From positions 1-64,000 of the forward strand of contig JABMCL010001157.1 in assembly GCA_018857735.1 (NCBI GenBank): DNA of 64,000 bases, read 5' to 3'. Positions 37,401-51,500 of the stretch are shown piece after piece. Both the position numbers and the translations under genes were made by a program. Every line of letters begins with the position of its first letter. Position 1 is the first letter of the stretch. The DNA comes from Alviniconcha marisindica. Lineage: Eukaryota; Mollusca; Gastropoda; Provannidae. Below the pieces are notes generated by a model. That model was not told the DNA's origin. It did no database searches and was given only the letters and a program-made list of their open reading frames with translations.

Positions 37401-40400
37401 TGGGAGTTTATCTGAAGCGGGTTTCAGTCAAAACAGAAGACAAAAAAAAAGGAAGAAGGGAAAGGTTTTACCAGCGCTAATGGCCAGCACTGCCTTGTAG
37501 AGATGCGTGTAGAACTTCATGGGGTCGATGGTCAGTGCTGACCCCTGTCCACTCAGTATCCTAAACGCTGTCTGCACGCAGTGAAGGGTCTCCGTCTGCT
37601 TCAGCTCCTGTCACAAAACAATGGCGAGATTATTTCTTCTGTTGATCACGAGTCTGGTGCTCTAACCACTGAGCTGTCCCCGCTATTGTTGACCCTGTTT
37701 TTCGTATTGTGCACTTCTGGCTCACAACTGGTGTAAGCGCGTTATAAATACTCTTTTACATTACATTGCTAAATACCTCATGTTCACCTTTCCATCAGAG
37801 AAAAAGTAACAGCTGGCGGTATGGTAACACAGATACTGCGCAACAGTAGCAGAAGAATTGAAATGATTGTGGCTACCCCTAATGGAAGAAGAAGAAGAAT
37901 GATGGTGACAGTGATGATGATGAAGTCCAGTCATGAAGTGCACTGACTCCATTAACACACAAAAATAAGACACAAAAGATACATGTATCTTTACAAGCTG
38001 TAAAAAAAAAAAGACGGAGAAAAAAAGGTTTTCTGAGCATCAGTCATCCTTACCCCTGATTCAATCAGTTTGTTGAAGACAGCGTAGAGATCATGGAAGA
38101 AATCAACACTGATCAGATGAGTGAACCTGAAAAAGCAAACACTGGTCACTGAGACAGCTACTGCTGATCACACAAACAGAAAACGCTATTTAAACGAGAA
38201 ATAGTGATCATTCCTAGTCATACAGCAAATACAGATTGCATTCTGAAACATGCAACACATTTACTGATCACTAAAACCGCAAATATCGACCACTCAAATA
38301 AAATATTTCAATTGCTCAGACAGCCTGAATCAACCACACCTAAAGGATTAGGAAAAAGACAGCATGTATCAACCACACCTAAAGGATTAGGAAAAAGACA
38401 GCATGTACCAACCACACCTAAAGGATTAGGATAAAGACAGCCTGTATCAACCACACCTAAAGGATTAGGAATAAAGACAGCATGTATCAACCACACCTAA
38501 AGGATTAGGATAAAGACAGCCTGTATCAACCACACTTAAAGGATTAGGATAAAGACAGCCTATATCAACCACACCTAAAGGATAAGAATAAAGACAACTT
38601 GTATCAATCACACCTAAAGGATTAGGATAAAGACAGCCTGAATCAACCATACCTAAAGGATTAGGATAAAGACAGCCTGAATCAACCATACCTAAAGGAT
38701 TAAGATAAAGACAGCCTGTATCAACCACACCTAAAGGATTTGGATAAAGACAGCCTATATCAACCACACCTAAAGGATTATGATAAAGGATCGCATCAGC
38801 CTACCAGCACTGCTCTAAGCCTCAGAGTGGTACCCAGAACAAAGCAGCCTACCAGCACTGCTCTAAGCCTCAGACTGGTACCCAGAACAAAGCAGCCTAC
38901 CAGCACCATTCTAAGCCTCAGACTGGTACCCAGAACAAAGCAGCCTACCAGCACCGTTCTAAGCCTCAGACTGGTACCCAGAACAAAGCAGCCTAGCCAG
39001 CAGACTTGGTACTCACTTGGCCAGTGCCTCCAGCACCACTGGCAGCAGCGGAGACTTCTCTTCCCTCTTCAGCACGTTGAAAAATGTGGTGAACATCGTC
39101 TCCACAATCTGGGTGTGCTGGAACAAGCAAGGGGATGGGAGGTGGGGGGGAGTCAAAAGACTGTATGCACCCATGACAAATACACTCAAAGACGGATGGG
39201 GAAGTAAGTAACTTGGTGTTTTACGCCCAGTCAACCATTATGGTTATATCAGGGCAAAGACGGATGGGGAAGTCAAAAGACTGTACACCCCTGACAACTA
39301 CCCTCAAAGATGGATGGGGAAGTAAGTAACTTGGTGTTTTACACCCAGTCAAACATTACGGTCATCAACTACACTCAAAGACAGACGGCAGAAAGAGAGA
39401 GGGAGGGAGAGACAGCAAGACAGAGGAAGACAAAGAATACGAAGAAAGAATGCAAAGGAAGGGCAGAAGAAAAACAGGAGACAAAGGAGGCAGAGCAAGT
39501 AGGGTAGTTAATTAGTGATTGCATTCTGACATCCTGTCAACCGGACAAGGTCACACCAGGACCATTAAAGTTTAAACTCTGTCATAAGTAAACACACAAT
39601 TCAAAACTCTGGAAAGTAAAACATACAAGACATACGCAAACATCAAACACACATTTGTGAAGAGCTAGTTCCTTTGACACTGCCCTTGTTTTTAAAAAAA
39701 AAAGTGTATGAGGCTTGGACATGGTATTATCAACCTGCCATCTATTGATCTAACATACCATTATCATTTTTTTCTTTAAATTATCAAAAAGCAGTGGGCA
39801 GATCCAAAAAAAAATTAAATGCAAATACCAGTGTTATATGGCTGCAAGCTGCACATACCACCTACCAACTATCATCTCCTAGCTGCTCGACAAGTGCCAC
39901 ACAAAATGTTTATCTCTTAGTCTTAATGAAGAAATACTGGAGAGTTTTCTAGAAAATAAGAGGAAATCAGGAGAAAGGGGCCATCAGCAAAAAAAGGACA
40001 AGACAGAAAGAGCAACAGGGGGGTGACACAAGACAGCCATGCCAGCCCTTGAAGGTGAAAAAGGCAGAAGAGAAAGATGCAGAATGCAGGCTGACCACTT
40101 TGAGTTGTTTTTAATAACAATAATAATGCGGGTGAAAGAGGCAAAAGAGAAAGATGCAGAATGCAGGCTGACCACTTTGAGTTGTTTTTAATAATAATAA
40201 TAATAATGCGGGTGAAAGAGGCAAAAGAGAAAGATGCAGAATGCAGGCTGACCACTTTGAGTTGTTTTTAATAATAATAATAATAATGCGGGTGAAAGAG
40301 GCAAAAGAGAAAGATGCAGAATGCACGGCTGACCACTTTGAGTTGTTTTTAATAATAATAATAATGCGGTGAAAGAGGCAAAAGAGAAAGATGCAGAATG

Positions 40401-42487
40401 CAGGCTGACCACTTTGAGTTGTTTTTAATAATAATAATAATGCGGGTGAAAGAGGCAGAAGAGAAAGTCGCAGAATGTAGGCTGACCACTTTGAGTTGTT
40501 TTTAATAATAATAATAATAATGCAGATTTGTAAAGTGCTTACACTGTGGCTCAAAGTGCAGAGGGTGAAAGAAGCAGAAGAGAAAGATGCAGAATGTAGG
40601 CTGATCACTTTGAGTTGCTTTTGAGGGTGAAAGAGGCAGAGGAGAAAGACGTAGAATGTGGGCTGACCACTGAGGGTGAAAGAGGCAGAGGAGAAAGACA
40701 CAGAATGTAGACTGACCACTGAGGGTGAAAGAGGCAGAGGAGAAAGACACAGAAGGTAGGCTGACCACTGAGGGTGAAAGAGGCAGAAAAGACACAGAAT
40801 GTAGACTGACCACTGAGGGTGAAAGAGGCAGAGGAGAAAGATGCAGAATGTAGCTGACCACTGAGGGTGAAAGAGGCAGAGGAGAAAGATGCAGAATGTA
40901 GCTGACCACTGAGGGTGAAAGAGGCAGAGGAGAAAGACACAGAATGTGGGCTGACCACTGAGGGTGAAAGAGGCAGAGGAGAAAGACGCAGAATGCAGAC
41001 TGACCACTGAGGGTGAAAGAGGCAGAGGAGAAAGACGCAGAATGCAGACTGACCACTGAGGGTGAAAGAGGCAGAGGAGAAAGACACGAGAATGTGGAAG
41101 ACTGACCACTGAGGGTGAAAGAGGCAGAGGAGAAAGACACAGAATGTAGACTGACCACTGCGGGTGAAAGAGGCAGAAAAGACACAGAATGTGGGCTGAC
41201 CACTGAGGGTGAAAGAGGCAGAAAAGACACAGAATGTAGACTGACCACTGAAAGTGAAAGAGGCAGAGGAGAAAGACGCAGAATGCAGACTGACCACTCT
41301 GAGTCGTTGTTCCTTGTCTTGTGTTGCCCGTGTTTCCTGCAACTCTTTCTCCAGCTCTTCTGTCAGCTTCAGGCGCTGAAACACCAGAGTCCAACACAGT
41401 ATACTTAAGACCATCCCACTAAACAAAGTATGCTGAAAACTGTCCCACAAAACAAGGTATGCTGAAGAGTGTCCCACAAAACAAGGTATGTTTAAGATTG
41501 TCCCACAAAACAAGGTATGTTTAAGATTGTCCCACAAAACAAGGTATGTTTAAGATTGTCCCACAAAACTTGGTATGACACAGACTGTCCCACAAAATAA
41601 GGAACTGCCCCAAAACACAAGGTATGCTGAAGACTGTCCCACAAAACAAGGTATGTACAACTGTCCCACTAAACAAGGTATGCTGAAGATTGTCCCACAA
41701 AACAAGGTATGCTGAAGATTGTCCCACAAAACAAGGCATGCTGATGACTCCCACAAAACAATGTGTGCGGAAGATTGTCCCACAAAACAAGGTATGCTGA
41801 AAACTGTCCCACAAAACAAGGCATCCTGAAAACTGTCCCACAAAACACAGTATGCTTAAGACCATCCCACTAAACAAGGTATGCTGACAACTGTCCCACC
41901 AAACAAGGTATGCTGAAGGCTGTCCCACAAAACATGGTATGACACAGACTGTCCCAGAACATAATCCCCATAATCCAGATGCTGCATGCAGGTGTTCCAG
42001 ACGAGTAAATTTCTACAAGGCAGAACAAATCTCTTGACCTGGTCTTGAAAGAGGGATAAACTTTAGGGCGGGGTGGGGGTGGGGGCGGTTGCACTGCTAG
42101 TGCAAGTTTCCGATAAACACCATCAGCCAACAAACGCTGCACCTTTCTGTCCCTTCGAGATAATTTCTGGAACTTTTCTTTCCTCTTCATCTTCTTGCTT
42201 TCCGTTTTGTCCATGTTGATTTCCTTGATCTTCAGGCTCAGCAGCGTCTGCAGCACCTGCGGGCAGTAAAAATATTGATTACAATATGAGGGAAGATTGA
42301 GATCAATGAAAATGCTAAGTGATACAAGGGGGGGGAAGGGGGGGGGGGGGGCAGCATGTGACTCCCCACTTCAACAAGCATGGGGCATGTAGTAACAATA
42401 ATAATCATCGATACTTAGAGTGCCTAACCTGCACTGGTCCTAAGCACTTACACAGTCTTTAAATGTACACATTCTCAAGATTCAGTG

Positions 42488-42538
<51 letters not shown>

Positions 42539-45500
42539 CATATATCAGGGCAATGGGACTGGAGAAAAGGTTTGAAAAGAGAAATGTTTTCAAAGAAGAT
42601 TGAAAAAAACTGACAGAGGTAGAATGATGGACAAAAACTGGGAGCTGCTTCTTTATGGCTTCTTACTAAAACTAGTGCAGGGTGTGTCCGAGAGACTGTA
42701 CAATATACTAGTATATAAGACATACATAAGACTAAACTAGTATGGCACACATAAGACTAAGTGAGATTCCCCACTAAAACTAGCACTGGGCTCGCAAGAG
42801 ACTCTCCACTAAAACTAGCACTAGGCTTGCAAGAGAGATTCCCCACTAAAGCTAGTGCTGGGTGCACAAGAGACTCTCTACTGAAACTAGTGCTGGGCAT
42901 GCAAGACTCTGGCAGGTCAGCTGTGAAGCAATGCTTGAGTGCACTTAATGTGTACTCTCCCTGGCTTTTGCGATGATCACCTATTACATTGATATAACAA
43001 TAATGCTGGTCTTTTGTTGTGGGTTCTTCTTGTGTGTGAATGTTGATTTTGTTTTTGTTTGTTTTGTTTAGACTGTTCTGTATGATGTTTTTATTTTATT
43101 TTTTATAGCAGATATAAAAATCTGTACATTGCCTATATGCAACGTACGCTTGTTGATGGAGCCACTAATTAAGTCTGGATGGTATTTTTTACTTCTTATC
43201 TTGAATAAATTCCTGTTTGAACCAAAAGAACACTACAAAAATGACTTATCTTGAATAAATTCCTGTTTGAACCAAAAGAACACTACAAAAATTACTGCAC
43301 ATGTGTAACTTACCGATGCTCATGCCTACAATAATACCTGAAAAATGTGGAGGGGTTAAGGCGGGTGGGTGGGTGGAATTCTGTAGAATATCATGAAGTA
43401 TACCGAGAGAAAGGTATGAGCATGGCAACAAGACCCAGACAGGAGAGCTCCTTTACCTTGGGCTGAACATGAAACTTCCGGCTCTTCAGTAGCTTGGCCA
43501 TGGCTTTCACGATCTGTAAAATGGAACAAATTCCTGATATTGTAGAACAAGACATCATGCTGGAAAAAAGAAACAGGTCCACGGTATCTTCAGGCAACGT
43601 CCTGCAGAAGCAGAAAGTAATGCCCCTGGTTCTGACAATGCAGAGCTACAAAGGGCTCCCTCTGTAAAGCATGGAATAGGTCAGAATAAAGCCTGGATGC
43701 TCCACGTGCTACCAGGTGTTCTGCCTTTCTAAGCTCTGCCTCCATTGATTCCACGAGGCTTCATTTATTTTCTGTTTTTCTAACATAAACTATGATAAAG
43801 TGATATGGATCATGCCCCAGTCAGACTTTTCTTGTGATTTGAGTCTTCCACCCGTATACTTGTCATAAATATTTCAGTATTCAACTTCAAAACTGTATAA
43901 TATTTAATCTATCCAGATGGATCTTTTCTCCTTCAGCAGTTCACACAGGTTATGCACACAGTGTCTTCCTTGTAGTCAGACATTTGTTCTCACCTCCAGA
44001 ATGACTTCCCCTGATTTATCGGCAATGAAAATATCTTTGACTGCCTGGCACACTGTGTCTGAAAGCTGGAAATGAAAGAGGTACAGCATAAACATGGTAT
44101 CAAGAAGAGGTATGACATAAACATAGTAACAAGAAGAGGAATGGCTTAAACATGACAACAAGAAGAGGTATGGAATAAACATAACAAGAAGAGATATGAA
44201 AAAACATGACAATGAGAAAGGGTATGGCATAAAGACGACAACAGGAAGAGGAACGGCATAAACATGAAAACAAGAAGAGGTATAGCATAAACATGACAAC
44301 AACAAGAAGTATGGCATAAACATGACAAGAGGTATGGCATAAACATGACAACAAGAATGGCAAATGCAAAATTTATGGTCACAGCAATTTGGTTGAAACT
44401 TTTATTATAGATAAAACACTTTTTTTTACAATTTAAAAATAAAAATATATGCTGCTGTTACCTTGAAATGATGTCCACTGAAACTGAAACTAATACGAAT
44501 AGGTAGAGACCAACACAGCCTACCCTCATACAAAGTTAACAGATCTTTATTAAATGATGTCTGACAAAATGCTAACATTAAACAGACAAGAATAGAACTA
44601 CTTACTGACATTTAAGTAACACACCGTCCATATATGAATTTACAATGAATAAGCACAGATAACGAATATAACACACATACTAGTATTACTACACACATGC
44701 AATAAAGCAAAACGTTAAAAAGTGACCAACAAAAAAAATAACACCAAACATGATCACATGAAAGAGAATGCCCCCCCCAAAAAAACAACAACAACAACAC
44801 ACACACTGTGGTGCAGGAAACCAGAATTGACCTTTGAATGTCTACACACACTGGACACACACGCTGGACATACATAAACAGACACAACACACACACACTG
44901 TGATGCAGAAGACCATGAGTGACCTTTGGATGTCTACACACACACATACACACTGGACATGCACATACTAGACACACATAAACAGACACAACACACACAC
45001 AATACAACACAACGCACACACATTGTGGTGCAGAAGTCTGAAGACCATGACTGACCTTTGGATGTCTACACACACACACACTGGACATGCACACGCTGGA
45101 TGCACATAAACAGACAGAACACACACACACACAATACTTATACAACACAATGCACACACACACAAGGGGGTGCAGAAGACCAGGTCTGACCTTTGGATGT
45201 CTACACACACACATTGGACATGCACACACTGGCCACACATAACACACACACACAACACAACGCACACACACTGTGGTGCAGAAGACCAGGACTAACCTTT
45301 GAATGTCTACACACACACATACACTGGACATGTACATGCTGGACACACATAAACACCCACAACACAACACAACGCACGCACACTGTGGTGCAGAAGACCA
45401 TGACTGACCTTTGGATATCTACACACACACACATAGACACACACACACACATAGACATGCACATGCAGGACACACATAAACAGACACAACACACACACGA

Positions 45501-48500
45501 CAAACACACACTGTGGTGGAGAGGACCATGAGTGACCTTTGGGTGTCTACACACACACACAGACACACTGGACACGCACACGCTGGACACACATAAACAG
45601 ACACAACACACACACACAATACAACACAACGCACACACACTGTGGACCAGGACTAACCTTTGGATGTCTGTGGGTCATGAGGGGCACAAGGAACGTGATG
45701 ACGTCACTGCGGTAGTTGAAGTGTGGGTGTGTCGTCAACAACTTGCACATGCACTGCACTGCCACAACAGCTAGGTCCTGGAGAAAAAACCAAAGGTTCC
45801 ATTGAAAAATTGGTAAAGCGCTGACATGGTACTGGTCATGATTCTACTGCTGTGCCCCAGTATGATGGTGTTTGCAAGAGAGAATGTGTCTGCATATTCA
45901 CGTGTCTGTAAACATGTTATGCATATTTGTACGCATGTCTAGAGCTGCGTGTATTACCACTGCATTCTGGTGAGGCAGGGAGACATCACAAAAACAAACC
46001 TTCAGTATGGCAGTGTCTGTAAGAGAGAATGTGTTTGCATATTCACGTGTCTGTAAAGCTGAGGAAAAACAACAACATATCTCTATGCATGTCTAGAGCT
46101 GCGTGTATTACCATTGCTTTCTGGTGTGGCAGGGGGATGTCGCAAAAACCAAGCCTCTTCAGTCTCAGGGAGTTCTCAAAAGACTTCCCTGCACAGCAAA
46201 CGAAACAAAAGGTTAGCAAATCAAACAGTTTACAAGTCCATCAAACTTAAAAGGAAGGATATACGGGGGTAACGGGAGGGGTAAGGGGGAGAGGAGGCGG
46301 GTAAATTGTCCCTAAAACTTAATTTTGTTTTTAATAATTGGGGATGGGTGGGAGATGGAAGCGTGAAAATTGTCTGTAAAAAAAATAAAAAAATAAAATA
46401 CTGGGGGGGGGGGGGGGGGGGGTGGGGCAGCAGCAGGTGTTACTGTCACTCAAACTCAAAAGGCAGGGAAGGGGGCAGAACTGTTTCTTGCAGTCAGTAA
46501 AAAAAGCAAGCTTGTGTTGGCAGACAAAAATCTCCAGCCCTCTCACCTCATGCCACAAGAATATGTGCATTTCAGACTTTTTGGTTTGCTGGCATGTTTT
46601 CAATAGTGTATACTGCTAGCATGTTCTACCTGCAAAACATTTCTTCTTTTTCTCTCTCTCTTTTTCAGTGTGTAAAGTGTCTGAGCAGAGGAAGGACAAA
46701 ACCCCAACAAAAAGACCCTAACCTTTGATAGTATGCTCCAAGTATTCCAAGTAGGTCTTGTAGCTGAGCAGCAAGGCTGACTCGTAGTCCATCAGTTTTT
46801 TGGTCTCCTGCTTCATCTGAACATACAAATACAAAAGGGAGATGAGAGCCACCAGGTAAACAGACTTAACCCCCAGTTTTGTCAGCAACTCACCAAACAG
46901 CTGCAGCCATTTACACACAAACTGAAGCTTCATCCACATCAGCTACGATCTCACATGTAACCCCCCCCCCCCCCCCCACCCAATCCAAAGGACAACAACA
47001 ACAAAACCACAAAGCATATCAACAAGAAAGAAAAAAACAAAACAAAAAACAATGCAGCACACTTCATAAAAATGTATCAGCATATATAATGCACCCCCCC
47101 CCCCCCCCAATAAAAACACACAAAGCACAAAACTAACAATAATACACACAAAAAACCCGTCCCCCCACACACCCCTCCACAAAAAACACAGCACACACTT
47201 CATAAAAATGTACCACCATATATAATGCACACATTTGCATTCCACACATGCACGTGCATGCATGCACAGACACACACACACATCACAAACTGACCCTCTG
47301 CTCTTTCTCCTGTGCAGTTGGCAGACGTAAGCGGTAGCCTGGCACAATGTCTCTGAAGATCTCACACAGGGACACCATCACCAGCTTGCGCACCGTCAGA
47401 CACACATCAGGGTCCTTTTCCCCTAGCAGCTTCCGCAGCTCCTTCATCTTGCTCATCTGCATCAAAACATCATCACAGACACCATTATCATTATCCTCGC
47501 CATCATCAACACCGTGACCAGCTTCCACACCGTCAAGGTTCTGCAATATTCACTTTTAGCCCCGTCGGTTTGCTGACCTCAAACGGTTTGAGGATGTGTG
47601 TGTGTGTTTGTGTATACACTGACATAGCACGGAATGAACTGATATGCAGATATATGCCAACCTAGTGCATACCTCAAGTTCATTCCGCACACACATTCTC
47701 ATACCATTTGAGGACCGCGAACCGATGGGGCTAAAAGTGGACATTGTCCAAGGTTCTTCTCCCTAAGCAGCTTGCACAGTTCCTTCATCTTGCTCATCTA
47801 CATTATCATCATCACTGTGACCATCATCATAGACACCATCATCATCAACACCATGACCAGCTTGCAGACAATATCAGACGCACATCAGAGTCCTCCTTCA
47901 GCAGCTTCCACAGTACCTTCATCTTGCTCATCTACATTATCATCATCACTGTGCACATCATCATAGACACCATTATCATTGCCACCATTGTCATCAATAC
48001 CACCATGCACACCATCAGACCCACATCAGAACTATCCTTGAGCAGCTTCCACGGTACCTTCATCTTGCTCATCTATATCATCATTGTCAACATCCTCACA
48101 GACACCATCATCATGATTATTGCTATTATCATCATCAACATCATGACCAGTTTGCACACCATCAGACTCACGTCTGCCTTTCTCCCCAAGCAGCTTTAGC
48201 AACTCCACCTTGGCTTATCTACATCATCATCACCATCACTGTCAACACCACGACCAGCCTGCGCACCATCAGATGCATGTCAGTCAGGGTCACTTCCCCC
48301 TCCCGGCTTCAGCGGCTCCTTCATCTTGCTCATCTACATCATCATCATGATCATTGTTAACACCATGTCAACCAGGGTCACTTCTCCCTCATGGCTTCAG
48401 CTCCTTCATCTTGCTGACCTACATCCTCATCATAATCATCATCATCAACACCATGAACAGCTCGTGCCCTGGCACACAAAAGCCAGAGACCTCCCCAAGT

Positions 48501-51500
48501 AGGTCTGCAACTCTTTTATGTTTCATCTTGCTCATCTACATCATCATCATCATCATTGTTAACACCATGTCAACCAGGGTCACTTCTCCCTCATGGCTTC
48601 AGCTCCTTCATCTTGCTGACCTACATCCTCATCATAATCATCATCATCAACACCATGAACAGCTCGTGCCCTGGCACACAAAAGCCAGAGACCTCCCCAA
48701 GTAGGTCTGCAACTCTTTTATGTTTCATCTTGCTCATCTACATCATCATCATCATCATTGTTAACACCATGTCAACCAGGGTCACTTCTCCCTCATGGCT
48801 TCAGCTCCTTCATCTTGCTGACCTACATCCTCATAATCATCATCAACACCATGAACAGCTCGTGCCCTGACCATTTAACGAAACACTAGTTAATGCACTC
48901 TTTGAACTATGATTGCACTGAATAAATATTTGCAGGGAAATGTTTCTTAAAAGCTGCATGTGTACTGTGCCAAGAAAACCTTCATTGCAATACCGGTAAG
49001 TTTCACAAAACTCGCTGATAGTGGTAACAAGAACTAAGTCTATCAAAGACCAAGAACAGGCATGGTAGATATAAAATCATCAAAGTCACTTTGTGGAAAA
49101 AGGATGTTCCCCAGTGGCACAATTTATTTACCCTTGTTAAACCCCTTTGTTGGTCAACATAGATTACACATAATATGCATAATACAAGCACACTAAGCCT
49201 CATTCTGGTTCAATAGTGTCCGCCAACAATACACAGCAACAATTTTAGTTGACTGCTGAGTCAAAATCTACAGCTGTAAGTGCTTTGTGTAATATCACAT
49301 CAACCCACACACTACTCCTTTGGTGCAGATCCACCAGCTTACATTTTCCTCTGGGTTCTCAATAACGGCAGTGGCCAGGTCAGCAATTCTTCGTTTCCTC
49401 TCTGCCAGCTTCTGTTGTCTGCGGACCAGCAACTCTGCACCAGACAACAGTGGCAGCGGCTGCACTTCCTCTTCTGTCTTTTCACCAGCAGCTTCTTGGT
49501 TCACCTCCACACCTGGTGACACGCACACAACAAACACTCTGTTTTATTTTTAAACCCTCCCAAGCTCAGCTATGTTTATATGCTTTCTGCCTGAACCACT
49601 TTTTTTTTTTTTAAATGGGAGCCAAAAATACAAATAAATACATAATTTATGTATAAAATTGTGTAAAACCAGGAGAAGAAAAGATTAACTAAATGGGCAA
49701 ACACACACGCATATAATAGCTACCCCCCCCCCCCCAAACACACCCAGTCAAATCATACCTTTACTCTGTGAGGTCTCTTCCACTTCCTCCTCATCTTCCT
49801 CCATTTCTTCAATTTCAACCATCTGAGGAATGACGCGCCCTTTGTCTTTGATTGGAAGCAGCATCTTCATCCTTTGGTTGTTGTCACCAGCAAACTGTGT
49901 TCGAGCATTCTTCTCATATCTTGAAGAATCATCTTCTTCATCATCTCCACGGCGACGCTTCCGATTCTTCTTGTTTTCACTGGAAAAAATGAAACAGGGG
50001 CATAATGTATATTTTCTGTCACAAAACTTTCATCATTTTAAAAGCAATCTGATCCCTGTCAGAGTAAAAAATGTAAACGATAACGTAAGTTGAGTGGATA
50101 GTTTGTCAGGTCATTTCATTTTTACTTACACTATCTCCTTTCTTGGTTAAGAACTAAACTTGTAAAGGAACAAACAACTGTATGTGCAGTTTATTTCAAA
50201 GATGAGTGTCAGGTTAAATCTTACTCTGAGCTATCATCAGTATTAAAATCTGATTGGCATATAAAGACACAACAAAAACATAATCCCTATAAAACTTAAA
50301 AGCATTAACACATCCATGAAAAGTTAATAAGAATAATGAAAGAGCATGACTGAAGCATAAAATGATTAAATTTAAAGTTTAAACCTTTCATATCAAATAA
50401 CAAGTGCCACTATCACTGACTGACACAGGTCTGTGTGATGTGATGCCAGCAAAACTGGCACTGACAGTGACAGGTGGAAGTTCTAGAACCCAGTAAACAA
50501 AATTTTGTTAACATAGTTAACATAAAAACTATACAGGGAACAATCAGAACCTGAAAAACTGGCTCTTGCTAAGCTGTCAGCGATGGGTGGTGTTTTAACT
50601 GAAAACAGCCTGCTCGTTAATAAGGGAAGCAATCAATTCTAGAGAATTCTGCCTCACTAATTTGCTCATGCAACTGATGCCCCACTAATCAGTATGGTTC
50701 ACTCTTACTCTTAGTTTCAGCAAAGCAAACAAAATCGTTCATCCATTATGGCATCAGGCTTGTTTTCTTTCTTCACCTTGGCATACCGCTGGCAGCAAAA
50801 TAAGTAAAAGCAGCCTCCTGCCCAGTGTAGAACTCAACATCTTCTTCCTGAAGCCCAGTTTCTTCTTCATCTTCAGGGTTACGGCTTTCATTCTCATCGA
50901 AACCACTGTCCCCACTGCCGTTGGAGAGAGGCTTTTCTTTGGGTTCACTTCTGCCTTTCTTCAGTTCCTTCTTCTTCTGCTTCAGTCGCTGCTTTCTCAG
51001 CTTGCCCTGCTTGGCAAACTTGTTCAACTTCTTGTTGGCAACTTTCGCTGCACTTGAATGAGCCTTGGATTTTCCTCCTTTTTTCTTTGAAATTTTCTGA
51101 AACAATGGTTGACGACAGGATTAATATTATTAAAAATTAATTGATTTTAACACAATTTAAGTCAGTAACTGAGTAAGGGCCTTCTACATCTTGGTATGAC
51201 TATAACTCAGTAAATTATTATAAGTAAGTACTAATACCAGTACCACAGACTGCTAAAGTACTAAGCACCATATATTATAAAATGTATGGCAAAAAGTTTG
51301 AAGCCTGCTAAGTGCTATAATGGTTAGTAAACATTACCACCCTGTACTGTATTTACAGTAGTTACATTTTCAAAGCACTATATTTCAGTGAGTCCATGCA
51401 AACTTTGTTTCATCAGAACTAATTCATCCAACCTCACAAAGGACTGTGTGTATCATTTCTCTATCAATAATCACACAAACATATGATCATATCTCTAGTC

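Noticed and set aside
40111..41397. 428-residue minus-strand open frame rich in Ser, Phe and Leu
   Set aside because: It is the NOC3L intron 12 array read in a frame different from exon 12. Only 41295-41375 is genuine coding sequence, in another frame.
41400..41950. Regular 29-bp repeats resembling a CRISPR array
   Set aside because: There are no unique spacers, the units are head-to-tail and imperfect, and they lie in an intron of a eukaryotic gene with no cas genes.
44612..45640. Cysteine- and valine-rich minus-strand open frames up to 252 residues
   Set aside because: They are translation of CA/TG-rich array units in NOC3L intron 8. The repeated CVCV text only looks like a cysteine-rich peptide family.
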